Source of the DNA: Cristatella mucedo
Lineage: Eukaryota; Bryozoa; Phylactolaemata; Cristatellidae
NCBI GenBank assembly: GCA_009760855.2
Contig: WPIO01000394.1
Span: 1-27,500 of the forward strand
Length of the DNA: 27,500 bases
Direction: 5' to 3'
Shown: positions 1 through 10,476 of the stretch, one piece after another
Layout: each line of letters opens with the position of its first letter
Position numbering within the stretch: position 1 is the first letter of the stretch
Notes under the pieces: generated by a model
What the model was told of the DNA's origin: nothing
Database searches by the model: none
The model's input: the letters and a program-made list of their open reading frames with translations, nothing else
Program-made: the position numbers and the translations under genes

Positions 1-45
<45 letters not shown>

Positions 46-52
46 CCTCTCC
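1..52. repeat. (CT)n microsatellite at window edge
   Basis: Twenty uninterrupted CT dinucleotides followed by a short imperfect pyrimidine run. The tract is cut by the window boundary, so its full length is unknown. Confidence 0.97.
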
Positions 53-1215
53 CTTACAAGTTTTTCCACGATGTCACAGCACGTGAGAGAGTATGCTTCA
101 GAAACAATCTACCACGTAAGCATCTCACTTGTGCAACCGTCACCGAGGGTAGCTGCTGCGATTCTGTAAGATACAGCATGCCTCTCTGCCCTTAGGAGTC
201 CTATTATACTGACATGCCATGCTAGTTTGAATGGTTGCAACGGACGTCTTGAAAAAACTGGACAACAACAATGGCAAACAGCTTGCATGAATTCTTAGCT
301 GCTGTTGCAATGTTTGATTTTGTCGACCAGCATATTTTGGTGGTAGGGTGGGGTGGAGAGTGGCAAAATTGATGCCCTCAAGCGAATTTTGCATAATGCC
401 GAGCACCGAAACTAAACATTACTGTTGGAGGGTGAGAAAGAGCGACCGAGACGGATCGAAGACGGCTATGTAGAAGTACATGTAAGGAGTTTTAGAAATT
501 TAAATTCAGCGTACCTCATTGTACTTTTAGATTCCCATCAATATTCCAATCTGAAGACAAGTGATATCAAAACATCGGTATCAGATACCAGCGAACTGAA
601 AGACTATAGGACCCTTAAGTTGATAAAGTGACAGTTCCAGCTTCCTCCGGAAACCAAGAAAATGAGACAAAGACTTAAAAAGATTCCGAATTAGGTAATT
701 AAGTCAGTTACGAAGAATTAACCGAAATGAAGTTGAAGGTTCTCGAAGAGTAAAGTTCGACCTGCCACCGTCGCTTATGTGACTCGGGACTTGTTTCAAC
801 GACAAGTAATAATGCTTTTGAGGTACAACTGCATGTGTTAATGAAGTCTGGGCCTGGCTTCCCGTCGGCTGATACGTTACCCTTGATGCATTCTCACACG
901 GCATGCTGGAGATTTCTTAGTGCCACGTGAGAGTTCTGAGGTTCCAGATAGATTTAAAGTTTTGCATAGGTTTATTTGAAAATGCTTTTTGTTATTTTAT
1001 CTGTTGATGCACGACCTTGTAGTTTCACACGAGTTCAAGGTATTTTGGCAGAGCTCGTTAATTATTCCCAAATAATATGTAGAGCTCTCTTGAAGTAAAG
1101 GGCATTTGTGACTAGTTTTATGTGATTGAGTTTCCATAGTCAGCTCTTGTACTGCAGAGCTGCAATTGCCTCATAGAACGCTTCGCATGCGCTCCGATCA
1201 ATAAACTAACTGCTA
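53..1215. other. Intergenic stretch, nothing recognised
   Basis: Only short open frames are present on both strands (the longest is 88 codons on the minus strand, 140-406). None shows a recognisable motif or a convincing coding composition. No repeat family seen elsewhere in this window extends into it. Confidence 0.6.
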
Positions 1216-3690
1216 TGTAATCCAATGTAATGTAATGTAATGTATCTCTGTCAGTAACTCCACAAAGTCATAAAGACCATGTGGGTGTTACGCAGGATAG
1301 TTTTGTATAGCGCACTCACAGCCTAAGCGGCTTTCGGTACGCATTCGGTAGCCAACAGCCTTCGACTCACTCAACAAACAGGAAGTGGGAAGCATAGCAG
1401 AGTTAGGAGAGCAGTTGAGGTAGTGAGTAGCATAGAAGTAGCAGTTCAGGACCGCTGAAAAAGATGTGCCATAGTCGGCAGTTGGAGAGAAGATGTCGTT
1501 GCGTAAGAATTGTGGAAGCGAGTTCCATAGTCTAGGACCTGCAGAGCTAAAGCTTCTGTCGCCAACTGTCTTTAAGCGGAGGAATGGGACAGCTAATTTA
1601 TCGTCCACACAGGACCTGAGGGCGCGAACAGGCTGAAACTGATGCAGTAGTTCAGCTAGCTATGAAGGAGCCAAGCCATGGCAGGCCTTGTTGGTCAGCA
1701 TAAGAACTTTGCCCTTTATCCTTTGCTCAACCGGCAACCATCCTAGCTCTTCCAGCAAATGTGACACGTGCTCAAACCGCTGGGACTTGAAGACCAGCCT
1801 TGCAGCCATATTCATAGTCCGCTGCAGTGGCATAATAGCTTTCTTTCGCTGCCCAGCCAAAAGGGAATTACAACAATCAAGCCGAGACAGAACTAAAGAG
1901 CTAGTTACATTTTTTACAACCCACTGTGGGAGACAGCTTCTAATCTTGGATAGGGATCGGATGTGATGGTTAGCTGTAGAGGCAGTCTTCTGAATGAAGC
2001 TTTTGAAATTGATGACGCTGTCGAACACGACAGCTAGATTACGAGCACGTGGTGAAGGTCGCACAATAGCATCACCTATTAGAACAGCAAAGCCTTTTAA
2101 TCCAGCCACACGCTTAGGGTGTCCTATGAGAAGCAGTTCGGTTTTATTGTCATTTGATTTCAGGAAGTTTTCCGACATCCACTATCGAATATCGGTAAGG
2201 CAAGCATTCAGTTTCTCAGTTGCTGCCGCAGGTTCCGACGGTTTAAATGACAAATACAACTGAGTATCGTCAGCATAGAAGTGATATCCTATTCCATGGG
2301 CCTTAACCACTTTTCCCAGAGGTTGCGTAGAAATGGAGAACAGCAAGGGACCAAGTACAGACCCTTGAGGGACTCCACAGGTGACCTTTCTCATGTCTGA
2401 GACCTGACCCCCACACGACACGGATTGAACACGATCAGACAAGTAGGATTTTAACCACGCCAGTGCTTCGTCTGCCAGACCGATCGTTGTTCTCAATCTT
2501 TCAAGCAGAACTTCGTGATCAATGGTGTCGAAGGCAGCAGACAGATCTAGCAGAGCTAAGGCAGTGACATTCCCGTCGTCATTGCCACGTAGAATGTCAT
2601 TGTTAACACGGAGGAGAGCAGTTTTAGTGGAGTGCTGCCTCTTGAAACCTGATTGAAATGTTTCTGACATTCCATTATTTTCAATAAGTTCAACTAGCTT
2701 CTTAGCAACAATTTTTTCAAGAATCTTTGATAAGAACGGGAGAAGGGAAACTGGACGATAGTTTGCTAGGACCTCTGTGTCTAATCCAGGCTTTTTAGGA
2801 ATAGGTCTAACGATTGCCGATTTGAAGGACTTGGGGACGACCCCTTTTCCCAAAGAAGCATTAAAAATCTTGGTTATGGCAGGGCAAAGTTGGTCTGCAA
2901 GTGAAGACCACAGAGATGAAGGTATAGGGTCTTCAGGAGATGAGCTCTTTTTGCTAGACCTTATTAAGGCAGCCACATCACTTGCAGAAACTTCGGAGAA
3001 CCTTTTAAGAAAACCTTTTAAGAAAGGTCACCAGTTGAGGAACGGCGATTGCTTTGGTCGAAGGGGGATTAATAGAGGCACGAATGTGCACAATTTTTTC
3101 AGTAAAGAAGGCTGAAAACTTTTCGGCTGAGCCCTTAATATCTGGGGAGTCAGACCTGACAACATTGGCCAGTAAATGGTTTACTGTCTTATAAATCAGT
3201 TTAGTGTCCGACTGGCAGGAGTTCAGTTTTCTAATGAAAAAATAAGCCCTGGCTGTTTTAAGCTTTCGGGTGTAAACTCGAAGGAAGTCTTTAAAATTGA
3301 CTAGGTCTGCCTCAGACCCCGATTTCTTAAAACGACGTTCCAGCCTTCGCTTAACACGGCGCATCTTAAGGAGTTTTTTTGTAAATTGAAAGCAATCTCG
3401 ACGACTTTGAACACGGATAGAGCGAACGGAAGCATGCTTGTCAAGAGCGCTCCTGAGTATCATGTTCATCGCATCAGTGAGGTTATCGAGGCTGCCCGTC
3501 GAGTCTGAATGCAGATCAAGAAGGCCTGCATCACAAACAGATTTCAAAAACTTGTCCAAGTCAATGCTTTGCAAGTTACGTCGTTTGGCAAATTCGACAT
3601 TACCCTGCACGTACGAGGGAGCAGGAACAGTAAACGAGACCAAGCAATGATCTGAGAGGGTCAGTGGGCACACCACAAATCTATCTAAGC
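1216..3690 (-). mobile_element. CR1/L2-like LINE, family A copy 1 (5'-truncated)
   Basis: A non-LTR retrotransposon copy on the minus strand. Its 3' end is a short TAATG pentamer run (about 1216-1243), which is the tail of this family. The body encodes the last motif of an apurinic-like endonuclease, a linker, a reverse transcriptase and a C-terminal domain. Homology ends near 3690, inside the endonuclease, so the copy lacks the 5' UTR, any ORF1 and most of the endonuclease, as is usual after incomplete reverse transcription. The same family recurs at 14508-16231 (minus), 16375-18060 (plus, interrupted) and 23490-23735 (plus). I could not find a clear target duplication. Placement in the CR1/L2 group rests on the RT motifs and the microsatellite tail instead of poly(A). 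Confidence 0.9.
1288..3676 (-). pseudogene. LINE family A ORF2 remnant (endonuclease end, RT, C-terminal domain)
   Basis: The remnant polyprotein would copy LINE RNA at a nicked chromosomal target. Going 5' to 3' on the minus strand, 3676-3005 starts at the endonuclease SDH motif (LSDHCLVSF) and continues through a basic linker. 2976-2182 carries the RT core, with [42 protein letters not shown] and an intact FYADD catalytic box (YADD codons at 2266-2277). 2178-1660 and 1608-1288 carry the thumb/C-terminal part, including the typical RLWNSLP motif. Lesions are few. A 13-bp tandem duplication (3001-3013/3014-3026) shifts the frame between linker and RT, and TAG stops lie near 2180 and 1660 in the same frame as their neighbours. 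The RT core is uninterrupted, so inactivation seems fairly recent, but the copy cannot be autonomous because the endonuclease is missing. Confidence 0.88.
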
Positions 3691-4559
3691 TATCTCATTT
3701 TTAATGTTCTCTGGTTATCAGATTTATAATCTATAATAGACTTAAGAGCTTACGAGTCCGACTGGGCAGTAGTAAATGAGTTTTATATCTATGGTAGTTA
3801 CGTACGTTTGGTTGTGGCAATGTTTGTCAATGCCCTGTCGTTCTTTGCTGGGCTGAAACACACACAACACGTAGCGTTCTATAATCTGCTGTGACTGATA
3901 ATGTAAGTTAAACAACCATTACTCAAACAATATATTAGCATTATTAAATAGATCATGACGTCCAAAATGTTGACCTGTGCCCTAAACATCGACATTTACA
4001 AGACTTCGAACAAGATCAAGCCTTCATGTCTAAAACTGCTCAGAGGGGTTCTTTAGCTACCCGGTGGGAAGTGGAGCACCAGTCGTCTTTTTTACTTCCG
4101 CTGTTAACAGAAACTGCCTAACTCCTTCATTTAGAAGATTCTGAAGCTTCAGGTAAATCGGTCGTGTCCGGAAACTCTTTTTGACTGTCCATAAGTAAAT
4201 GCACTTCCGTTCGCTGAGCCAGAAGTTGTGTGTCGAAATCTTGTGATTCGGCCTGTCCATTTAGACCTACCTGGCTAGGCTGACCTATTTCCCTGCTTGA
4301 AATCGTTGCATGCAGTTGATCCTTTACAAGAAGATCCTCTGGAAATCCACTGACAGAGCACTTATGTTTGCGAGTGGTATACCTAGCATCACTTAAAAAG
4401 GTCTTCACTTTGAGTGCAACCCTACTCATCCTTTTAAGTGGAATGTGTTAGAGGAGTTGTGCCTCACCCCTATTGGGGTTACCTCCCTGTCTAAAACACT
4501 TTGCCTGATCATAATTTTAAGTGGATATGTAGCTAACAAGGTTATACTATTAAAATTAT
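3691..4559. other. Unassigned stretch with one unplaced 100-codon minus-strand frame
   Basis: No known repeat or domain is recognised. The longest frame is on the minus strand at 4127-4429 (100 residues). It starts at an ATG, with a basic N-terminal half and an acidic, serine-rich end (DLPEASESSK then TGA). It has no motif I know, no homologous copy in the window and no nearby exon I can connect, so I do not call it a gene. The last bases (4555-4559, ATTAT) are the left target duplication of the LTR element that follows. Confidence 0.4.
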
Positions 4560-4829
4560 TGTAGTTTGAGTGTATGCCGGCTCCTCTAATGAGCCTGTGA
4601 TGTGGCATGGACACCGGCCGGTAACCCCTGGTGGCCAGATGGTGAATTCACCATCAGGATCGGCAGCTGCACAGTTGTGGTCCTCGATTAATCATCGGGG
4701 TCAACCGGGGAGTGGAAGGAGACTCTAGTATGAGAAGGGGCTAAGGCAGTCGTGCTTCTTGCTGCTCCATGCATTGTACAATAAACCGTTGGCGTTGTTC
4801 TGGGCCAGCGTTTTGTATGCCGAACCACA
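4560..4829 (+). repeat. 5' LTR of the gag-only element
   Basis: Begins TGTAGTTTGAG and ends CCGAACCACA. It contains an AATAAA hexamer at 4780-4785, a candidate polyadenylation signal. By eye it differs from the 3' copy at about 19 of 270 positions (roughly 93% identity), so the insertion is not very recent. Confidence 0.95.
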
Positions 4830-4839
4830 AGCTATTTCG

Positions 4840-4851
4840 TGGGATGGAGCC
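4840..4851 (+). other. Possible primer binding site
   Basis: TGGGATGGAGCC lies 10 bases after the LTR end and resembles the initiator-methionine tRNA primer site TGGTATCAGAGCC with a deletion and mismatches. The match is weak, and the site overlaps the first gag ATG (4844), which would be odd for a functional site. Confidence 0.2.
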
Positions 4852-5290
4852 GATGACGCCCTGGGAGATGTCTTGTGCAGCATCCCTAGGCTTCGATGGC
4901 TTCGGAGACTTTGTTGGCTGGCTGCTGAACTTCAAGGTGGAGATCGAGAAAAGTGGCTACGAACAGAGTGAGTGCCACTTGTTTTTGCTCCTTGCGATGC
5001 AAGGCGGGGCCTTCACATTTGCCTCGGGGCTCCCGCAAGAAGTTCAGGATGACTATGCCAAGCTTCGTGAGGCCTTGGTGAGAGCATTCACCTCGCCGGC
5101 CGGTAGAGCGCGATTGCTGCACGCTGATCGGGTAAAGGCTGGTCGGACTGAGAGGGCCGACAGGAGCGACCAGAAGCGGCAGCAGCGGCTGCCGACTGTG
5201 TGCCAGGCGACAGAGGTTTGTCAGGCTGCCACCCCGTGGCGGCAGGCAACGGCTATCAAAGTGGTGTTAGTCGTTAGCTGTGGTTGTTAG
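4844..5290 (+). CDS. Retrotransposon Gag-like protein
   Basis: Encodes about 148 residues from the ATG at 4844, the first one after the LTR. An upstream in-frame start inside the LTR (4769) is less likely. Residues 20-90 have the pattern of the central region of Ty3/gypsy-type Gag: FVGWLLNFKVEIEKSGY, then a hydrophobic helix LFLLLAMQGGA, then a QDDYAKLREALVRAF segment. This part of the family makes the particle shell that packages the element RNA. No zinc knuckle is visible. The C-terminal third is basic and Gln-rich and ends at a TAG at 5288. A second frame, one base back and open from 5278, runs on into the Ala-rich repeats, so the original protein may have been longer and lost its frame near 5280. 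Identification comes from pattern recognition only. Confidence 0.7.
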   Translation: MEPMTPWEMSCAASLGFDGFGDFVGWLLNFKVEIEKSGYEQSECHLFLLLAMQGGAFTFASGLPQEVQDDYAKLREALVRAFTSPAGRARLLHADRVKAGRTERADRSDQKRQQRLPTVCQATEVCQAATPWRQATAIKVVLVVSCGC

Positions 5291-5399
5291 TTGGTCAGGC
5301 TGCGATGGTGTTCCACGAAGCAACGGCGTTGTGCGAGGCAACGGTCAGCGGTGTGGCTGAGGCGACGGAGAGTGATACGGTGCACGGAGAGGCGGTAGC

Positions 5400-5725
5400 G
5401 TCCGCGTTGAAGGCGGCGGCGTCCGCGTGGAAGGCGGCGGCGTCCGAGACAGATTCGGCGGCGTCCGCGACAGAGTCGGCGGCGTCCGCAACATGGTCGG
5501 CAGCGTCCGCACGGAAGGCGGCGGCGTCCACTGCAGAGTAGGCGGCATCCGCCACAGAGCCGGCGGCGTCCAGTTGGAAGGCCACTGCAGAGTAGGCGGC
5601 ATCCGCCACAGAGTCGGCGGCGTCCAGTTGGAAGGCGGCAGCGTCCGAGGCAGAGTCGGCGGCATCCGCGACAGATTCGGCGGCGGCGTCCGCGGCAGAG
5701 TCGGCGGCGTCCGCCAGAGAGGTAG
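5400..5725 (+). repeat. 21-bp GC-rich minisatellite
   Basis: Imperfect units like GCGGCGTCCGCGACAGAGTCG, with 18-bp and 24-bp variants, form about 15 copies. A longer block ending in the TAG-bearing unit is itself duplicated (around 5530 and 5585), which points to slippage or unequal exchange inside the element. All six frames are long here because the unit lacks stops on both strands. Confidence 0.85.
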
Positions 5726-5794
5726 TGGCCGGCGATGCAGCTGAAGCCATGAATGCGACGTTGGCCTGCGACCAGCCGGTGGGCTGTGACGCGG

Positions 5795-5955
5795 CACAGG
5801 CAGGAGAGTGTATGCAGAAAGAAGAGTCTGCACAGGCCGGAGAGACTGTGCATACTGAAGAGTCTGCACAGGACGGAGAGGCTGTCCATGAGGTAGAGAT
5901 TGTGCAGGCCGCAGAGATTGTGCAGGCCGGAGAGACTGCCCAGGTTGGAGAGGGT
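5795..5955 (+). repeat. 18-bp minisatellite encoding acidic units
   Basis: Imperfect repeats of the type GTGCAGGCCGGAGAGACT, about eight copies, reading VQAGET-like in the main frame. It is distinct in sequence from the 21-bp array just upstream. Confidence 0.8.
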
Positions 5956-6371
5956 AAGCAGAACGTTGAAGCAGCTGCTTATATCGGAGACGCAGCGGCA
6001 GAATCGGCAGAGACGGATGGAGCGACGGCGGTTGGTGTCCGAAAAACAGTGGCTGTGGACGTCAGCTCGACGACGATGGTCGATGGCTCACGTTGCCAGC
6101 TGGTTGCAAAAGGCCGTGCACCAGCTCGCCTCTTGCAATCAGCCGTCAGGTAGCCTGTGGGGTCTGCTATTGATGCTAGCTGCTATGTCGAGGATGTGTA
6201 GGGTCTAGTTTGCATCGTTTATAGATAGGCTTTGCTGCTTCGATAGGCTCGTCTATTGCTGCATAGATAGGTTCGTTTATTGCTGCTTAGATAGGCTCGT
6301 TCATTATGCCCTGTACATTGCAGCTACGTGTGTAGGTGCTGCAAACTTGTGACCTTAAGGTCAAGGGGGCG

Positions 6372-6642
6372 TGTAGTTTGAGTGTATTCCAGCTCCTCTA
6401 ATGAGCCTGTGATGTGGCATGGACACTGGCTGGTAACCACTTGTGGCCAGATGGTGAGTTCACCATCAGGATCGGCCACTGCACAGTTGTGGTCCTCGAT
6501 TAATCATCGGGGTCAACCTGGGAGTGGAAGGAGACTCTAGTGTGAGAAGGGGGCGAAGGCAGTCGTGGGTCTTGCTGCTCCGTGCCTTGTACAATAAACC
6601 GTCGGCATTGTTCTGGGCCAGCGTTTTGTATGCCGAACCACA
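6372..6642 (+). repeat. 3' LTR of the gag-only element
   Basis: Direct repeat of 4560-4829 with the same TG and CA ends. It is one base longer because of an extra G in a G-run. AATAAA lies at 6593-6598. It is followed directly by the ATTAT target duplication. Confidence 0.95.
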
Positions 6643-7955
6643 ATTATTATTAATAATAATACTTCACTTGGTAAAGCGACCTCAGAGAACTCAATCACTT
6701 TCTAGGTGCGTTACATATGCTAAAAAATAAAATGCAATTTAATGGTGAAAGATAATGCTTGATAAATAAACAACATGAATAACGTGGTTAAGGGTGACAT
6801 GCACAGGGTCAGCATGCAGATGTGGTTAGTGGCAGCATGCACAGTGTAAGCACACAGGCATATGAAGGAGGAACCAGAGTGACTCTTTAAATGTTGTCAC
6901 AAATAAGTGTGTTTTTAAGTTCTTTTTTAATATGGTCAGGTCAGGGGATGTTCAGACGCAGGTCGGGAGGGAGTTCCAGGCTTTGGGATCATACGAACTA
7001 AATGCACGGTCTCCGAAGGATTTGAGGTTTGTACAGGGTATTTGTAGACTGTTGGATTCCGAAAAGCAGGTGGTACGATGCTTGGCCTGATGGGAGAGTA
7101 TATCTGAGAGATAGGCTCGAGCCAAAGAATGAAAAGACCTAAAAGTGACTGACAAAACCATGATGTCGATCCGTTGCTTGACTGGTAGCCAGTGCAGGTT
7201 GGCGAGAAGTGGTGTGATGTGGCAACTGCGAAGCAGACTACAGACGAGCCTAGCTTCGGAGTTTTGCACCAGCTGCAATGCCCTGATCGCACATGCCAGT
7301 AGGCCAGTAAGCAGTGATTTGCAGAAGTCGAGATGTGATGTCACGAATGACCAACTTTGAAGCGGTATCCTTATCTACTAACCCCAAATTTTCTATATAT
7401 TATGTAGTTGAATGCAGGCAGATTTTACTGTGGATCTGATGCGGTCGTCTAACAAGAGGTCACTTTGGAACATAACACCTAGATTTCGAGCTGATTCAAC
7501 TGGAGATAGGCTGGCAGAGCCAATTTTGAGTGTCAGATTTTCCAATATCTTAATCACACTGGGTTTGTCCATAACTAGTAAGTTAGTTTTATCATCGTTT
7601 AACTTTATAAAATAAATTTGCTGCCATCTAAGTGCTGATGTCATGAATACATGCAGCAAGTAAGTTGAGAGAATTTGAGGTACTCGAAGGCTGGGAGGGA
7701 TCAAAATAAAGGTAATACTGAGTGTCATCCCGTTAAAGTGAAAGCCTAGATTAAACTCGGCAATCGCATCAGCAAGAGGGAGAGTATAATCCGTGAAAAG
7801 AACCGGACCTAGCACGGAGCCCTGAGGTACCACATATTTCAGAGGTTACTCGGATGATCTTTTCCATTAACCTCAATATTCTGGAGTCTCCCACCGAGAT
7901 AAGATCCATTGCATAGCCTTGCCAGTGATTCCCAGGCGAGATAAGAGATAGGCTG
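6643..7955 (-). mobile_element. CR1/L2-like LINE, family B copy (decayed, 5'-truncated)
   Basis: A minus-strand copy of the element seen in its longest form at 10477-13684. Its ATT-type tail (about 6643-6662) is joined to the LTR element. 6952-7344 encodes the C-terminal domain (LLTGLLACAIRALQLVQNSEARLV, LHWLPVKQRID, AWNSLPTC). 7393-7833 encodes the second half of the RT, but small indels have destroyed the YADD box, where HFYADD would be expected after GFHF. Homology to the long copy fades near 7955, within the RT, so the endonuclease and first half of the RT are absent. The frame is broken between 7344 and 7393. It is clearly older than the copy at 17302-17672. Confidence 0.88.
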
Positions 7956-10476
7956 AATTATCCTGAACACAAGCGTGAGGCTAGTGAACCAGCTCACATC
8001 CGTTATCGTAAAGCGAATGGAAACGGCTATGTTCAAAGTTTAAAACTTATCATGACTGGCTGCTGAGATTAAATACAGTTAGTGGATTCTTTTGCCGTCT
8101 CCGTTGCTAAGCTAAAAAGTATATTGTTTACCATTTCTGAGCCAGAGGGACCTGGAAACTTTACTTTTGGGCATATCATCGGTATGCGACTCGGCAGATG
8201 GAAGACGACTAAGCAGCAAGTAAGAAACGTCCCAAAGAAACGCACTCTGTCAGATTACACTGAAAGGTATCACTGACAGCCACACTCGGCATTTAAGCAC
8301 TGCTCGTGCAAGAGCAGTTACAGTATTCAGGCGGACTTGCTATTCGCCCATTCTATTATATCTCTCCTTGTCAGAACCTTTAATGATTTGTTGACGAGCA
8401 TTCATTATTAACAAGGATTTTCTAGTGTTCTGACTATTTTGGGCACCTTGCAATCATTCAAGCCTTCTTAAATAAGTGCTTAATTCCTTCACCATTAACC
8501 GAGGTATGAAATGCATCCCCACTATGTTATGGTAGATGCAAGTATCGTCGAGTACAAAGCGCTTGGTGCAGAGTAGCAGGGCGCGAAATATTTAGCGGTT
8601 TTCTCGTTCATATATCTTCAGCGAATCGTTCGCTTAAAGCTTTGGATGTAGCCGGAAGCCTGCAGATCGGCCGATGCTGGTAGCTAATAGGCCGAACAGC
8701 AAACTGCTGTCAAGAAACATACAGACGTTAGATTAACGGCTACCTAGGAGGAAATTGTGCTTATCGTTGGAAGAATGGTGAATAAATGAATAAAAAGCTT
8801 TTATGGCTCTTGCGATACAAGTGCTCAGCCTTAATTCCTTTGTTATGTTTAGGTTCCGATATATGGCTCTCATACTAAGGTTTAAAAAGAACCGGGAGAG
8901 CTACCATGCGGCCAATTGTAGAGATAGATATAGGAGAATGTAGAATATTGATTATGAAGACGTTGTATATGATAGTTGCATTCACCATCTTTTGCTGATC
9001 TGAAGCTGTCACTACTAGGGTTTCTGCGAGAGTGTCATGCTTACTTGTAGACGCCACGGTCTTTACAGAATTATGCACCACTATTTAGAAAAAAACAACC
9101 TTCTCAGTTACGTTTGAGTGAGATAAAACTACCTCGGAATTATCAAGCTTGACTTGAGTCGTTTGAGAAGGGCTCAACGTTTTAAAACATGTGCCGTTTT
9201 TCTTTACTCACATTTCTTTGTAGGATCCTCTGGGAAAAAAGATAATGGCTATCAGTATATCGAATGTGTGCTGCCTGTACAAGCTCTGCAAGATCTTCTC
9301 GGCAAAAATATCTTATTTATTCTTCGAGCTAGATGCAAAATTATGGATCATGGAATCACTTAACAGTGAGCAACTTTCAGGATTCTCTTTGAACATCACT
9401 TTGAAAAAGAATATCATAACGTTAGAACCTAAAGCAACCAATCGCCGTGCCCACCTTGGTGGACTTACAGCTTGCAACAAGTCCTCCCACAGCTCTTAAT
9501 AACCAGTCCAAGTGGAAATCTCTGCGATTGCGTAGCTAAATTAGTAAAACTGGGAGCGTGTTGTAGCATTCTCAAAAGAATGCGTTTTTCGGCTATTAGA
9601 ATTTACCCGGAAAGTTTGCAGCGAAATGAATATTCACTGAGATTTCCAGGCCACTCGCGAAAATACAGCATTTTCCCACACCCGATGTCTGAATTTGGGT
9701 TCAGATCGGCCGAAATAGTTACTGCTGTCTATTTTTCACAATTATAGCTGCTCTAGAAACTAAGTAATAAGATGGGAAAGCCATCCCCTCAGTTTGAATA
9801 TTTTCTTACGCATTCTCGTTGCCCGTTTAACCTTCGAGGAAAAACTTTAAACTTAAAACAGTTTTCTACGCCCTGCAACTCAGTCTTGCACCTCTGACCC
9901 ATTTAACCTGCCAAGCTTTGAGGGGGGCAGAAAAGCTACAGTGATGTTTTGACTTGAATGAGCTTGACTGGCTACTAGTTCCCTTCTCCATCCCGATCCT
10001 CATAATCGTCCGGATCCCTAATCCATCTCTCGATGTCTAGACAATTTACTGAATGTAAATTGCATTGTGCTTCCACGACCTATTGAATAAAGTTAAGCAT
10101 TCTGACAACATCCGGGGTTGTTAAACCGTCGACATTGACGATTAACCAAAAGTGAGTTCTAATGATGTATCGATTTATGATGTCACCTGGAAAAATCTTG
10201 AAAATGCAACATTTATGCTTATTAACTTTCCACTTACAAACTTTACGACATTCTATGCTTCTACTGCATGGTGAATACCGTATCGCTAGGTGATCAGCAG
10301 GAAATAGAAGTAGAAGAGATTGCTGCCCGGGTGTCTGCTTTGAACAAGCTAAAAGTGCCAGGTAACAATAATCGCAGAAATTTGGAAGGTGAGGATAAAC
10401 GGTCACATTGTGCCTATGCAAGCTGACCATATGCGTTTGACGACTGATGTGCATTTGACGATATGTTCTTCTTTTC
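7956..10476. other. 2.5-kb stretch without a recognised gene
   Basis: AT-moderate sequence with only short frames (up to 124 codons on the minus strand at 10080-10454). None has a motif, signal peptide or repeat I can identify, and no window repeat family occurs here. An ancient degraded element or distal regulatory sequence cannot be excluded. Confidence 0.5.

Larger units (their letters stand above)
5284..6153 (+). pseudogene. Ala-rich and acidic tandem-repeat coding region downstream of gag
   Basis: One forward frame runs from 5284 to 6153 with only two internal TAG stops (5539-5541 and one repeat unit later, near 5597). Both fall at the same place in duplicated repeat units, where sister units have TCG. 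The first part encodes units of about seven residues of the AASATES type (21-bp repeat, about 5400-5720). The second encodes about six-residue acidic units of the VQAGET type (18-bp repeat, about 5800-5950). The final 60 residues are not repetitive. A continuous frame through two unrelated repeat types suggests this was once translated as a Gag extension or separate protein. No enzyme motif is present, and the function is unknown. Confidence 0.5.
4555..6647 (+). mobile_element. Gag-only LTR retrotransposon (TR-GAG-like), with 5-bp target duplication
   Basis: The element spans 4560-6642 (2,083 bp) between two direct repeats of about 270 bp that begin TG and end CA, flanked on both sides by ATTAT (4555-4559 and 6643-6647). 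The 1.54-kb interior holds one gag-like frame and then a long stretch of short coding-type tandem repeats. I see no protease, reverse transcriptase, RNase H or integrase motif. Such elements move only if another element supplies pol, as proposed for the TR-GAG/TRIM/LARD classes. A purine-rich patch just before the 3' LTR (about 6355-6371) could be the second-strand primer. The right flank is the ATT-rich 3' tail of a minus-strand LINE B copy, so this element landed in that tail. Confidence 0.93.

Noticed and set aside
4127-4429. 100-codon minus-strand frame as a host exon
   Set aside because: No motif, no partner exon, no recognisable relative. Kept only as a note in the flank description.
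5287-5889. Long minus-strand frames (up to 200 codons, Arg/Cys-rich or Thr/Pro-rich) opposite the gag repeats
   Set aside because: They arise because the 21-bp unit lacks stops in any frame. The plus strand has the LTR orientation, the Gag match and a frame continuing beyond the array.
8082-9747. Short plus-strand frames between the two LINE B copies
   Set aside because: Each is under 100 codons, overlapping in different frames, without motifs or coding-like composition.
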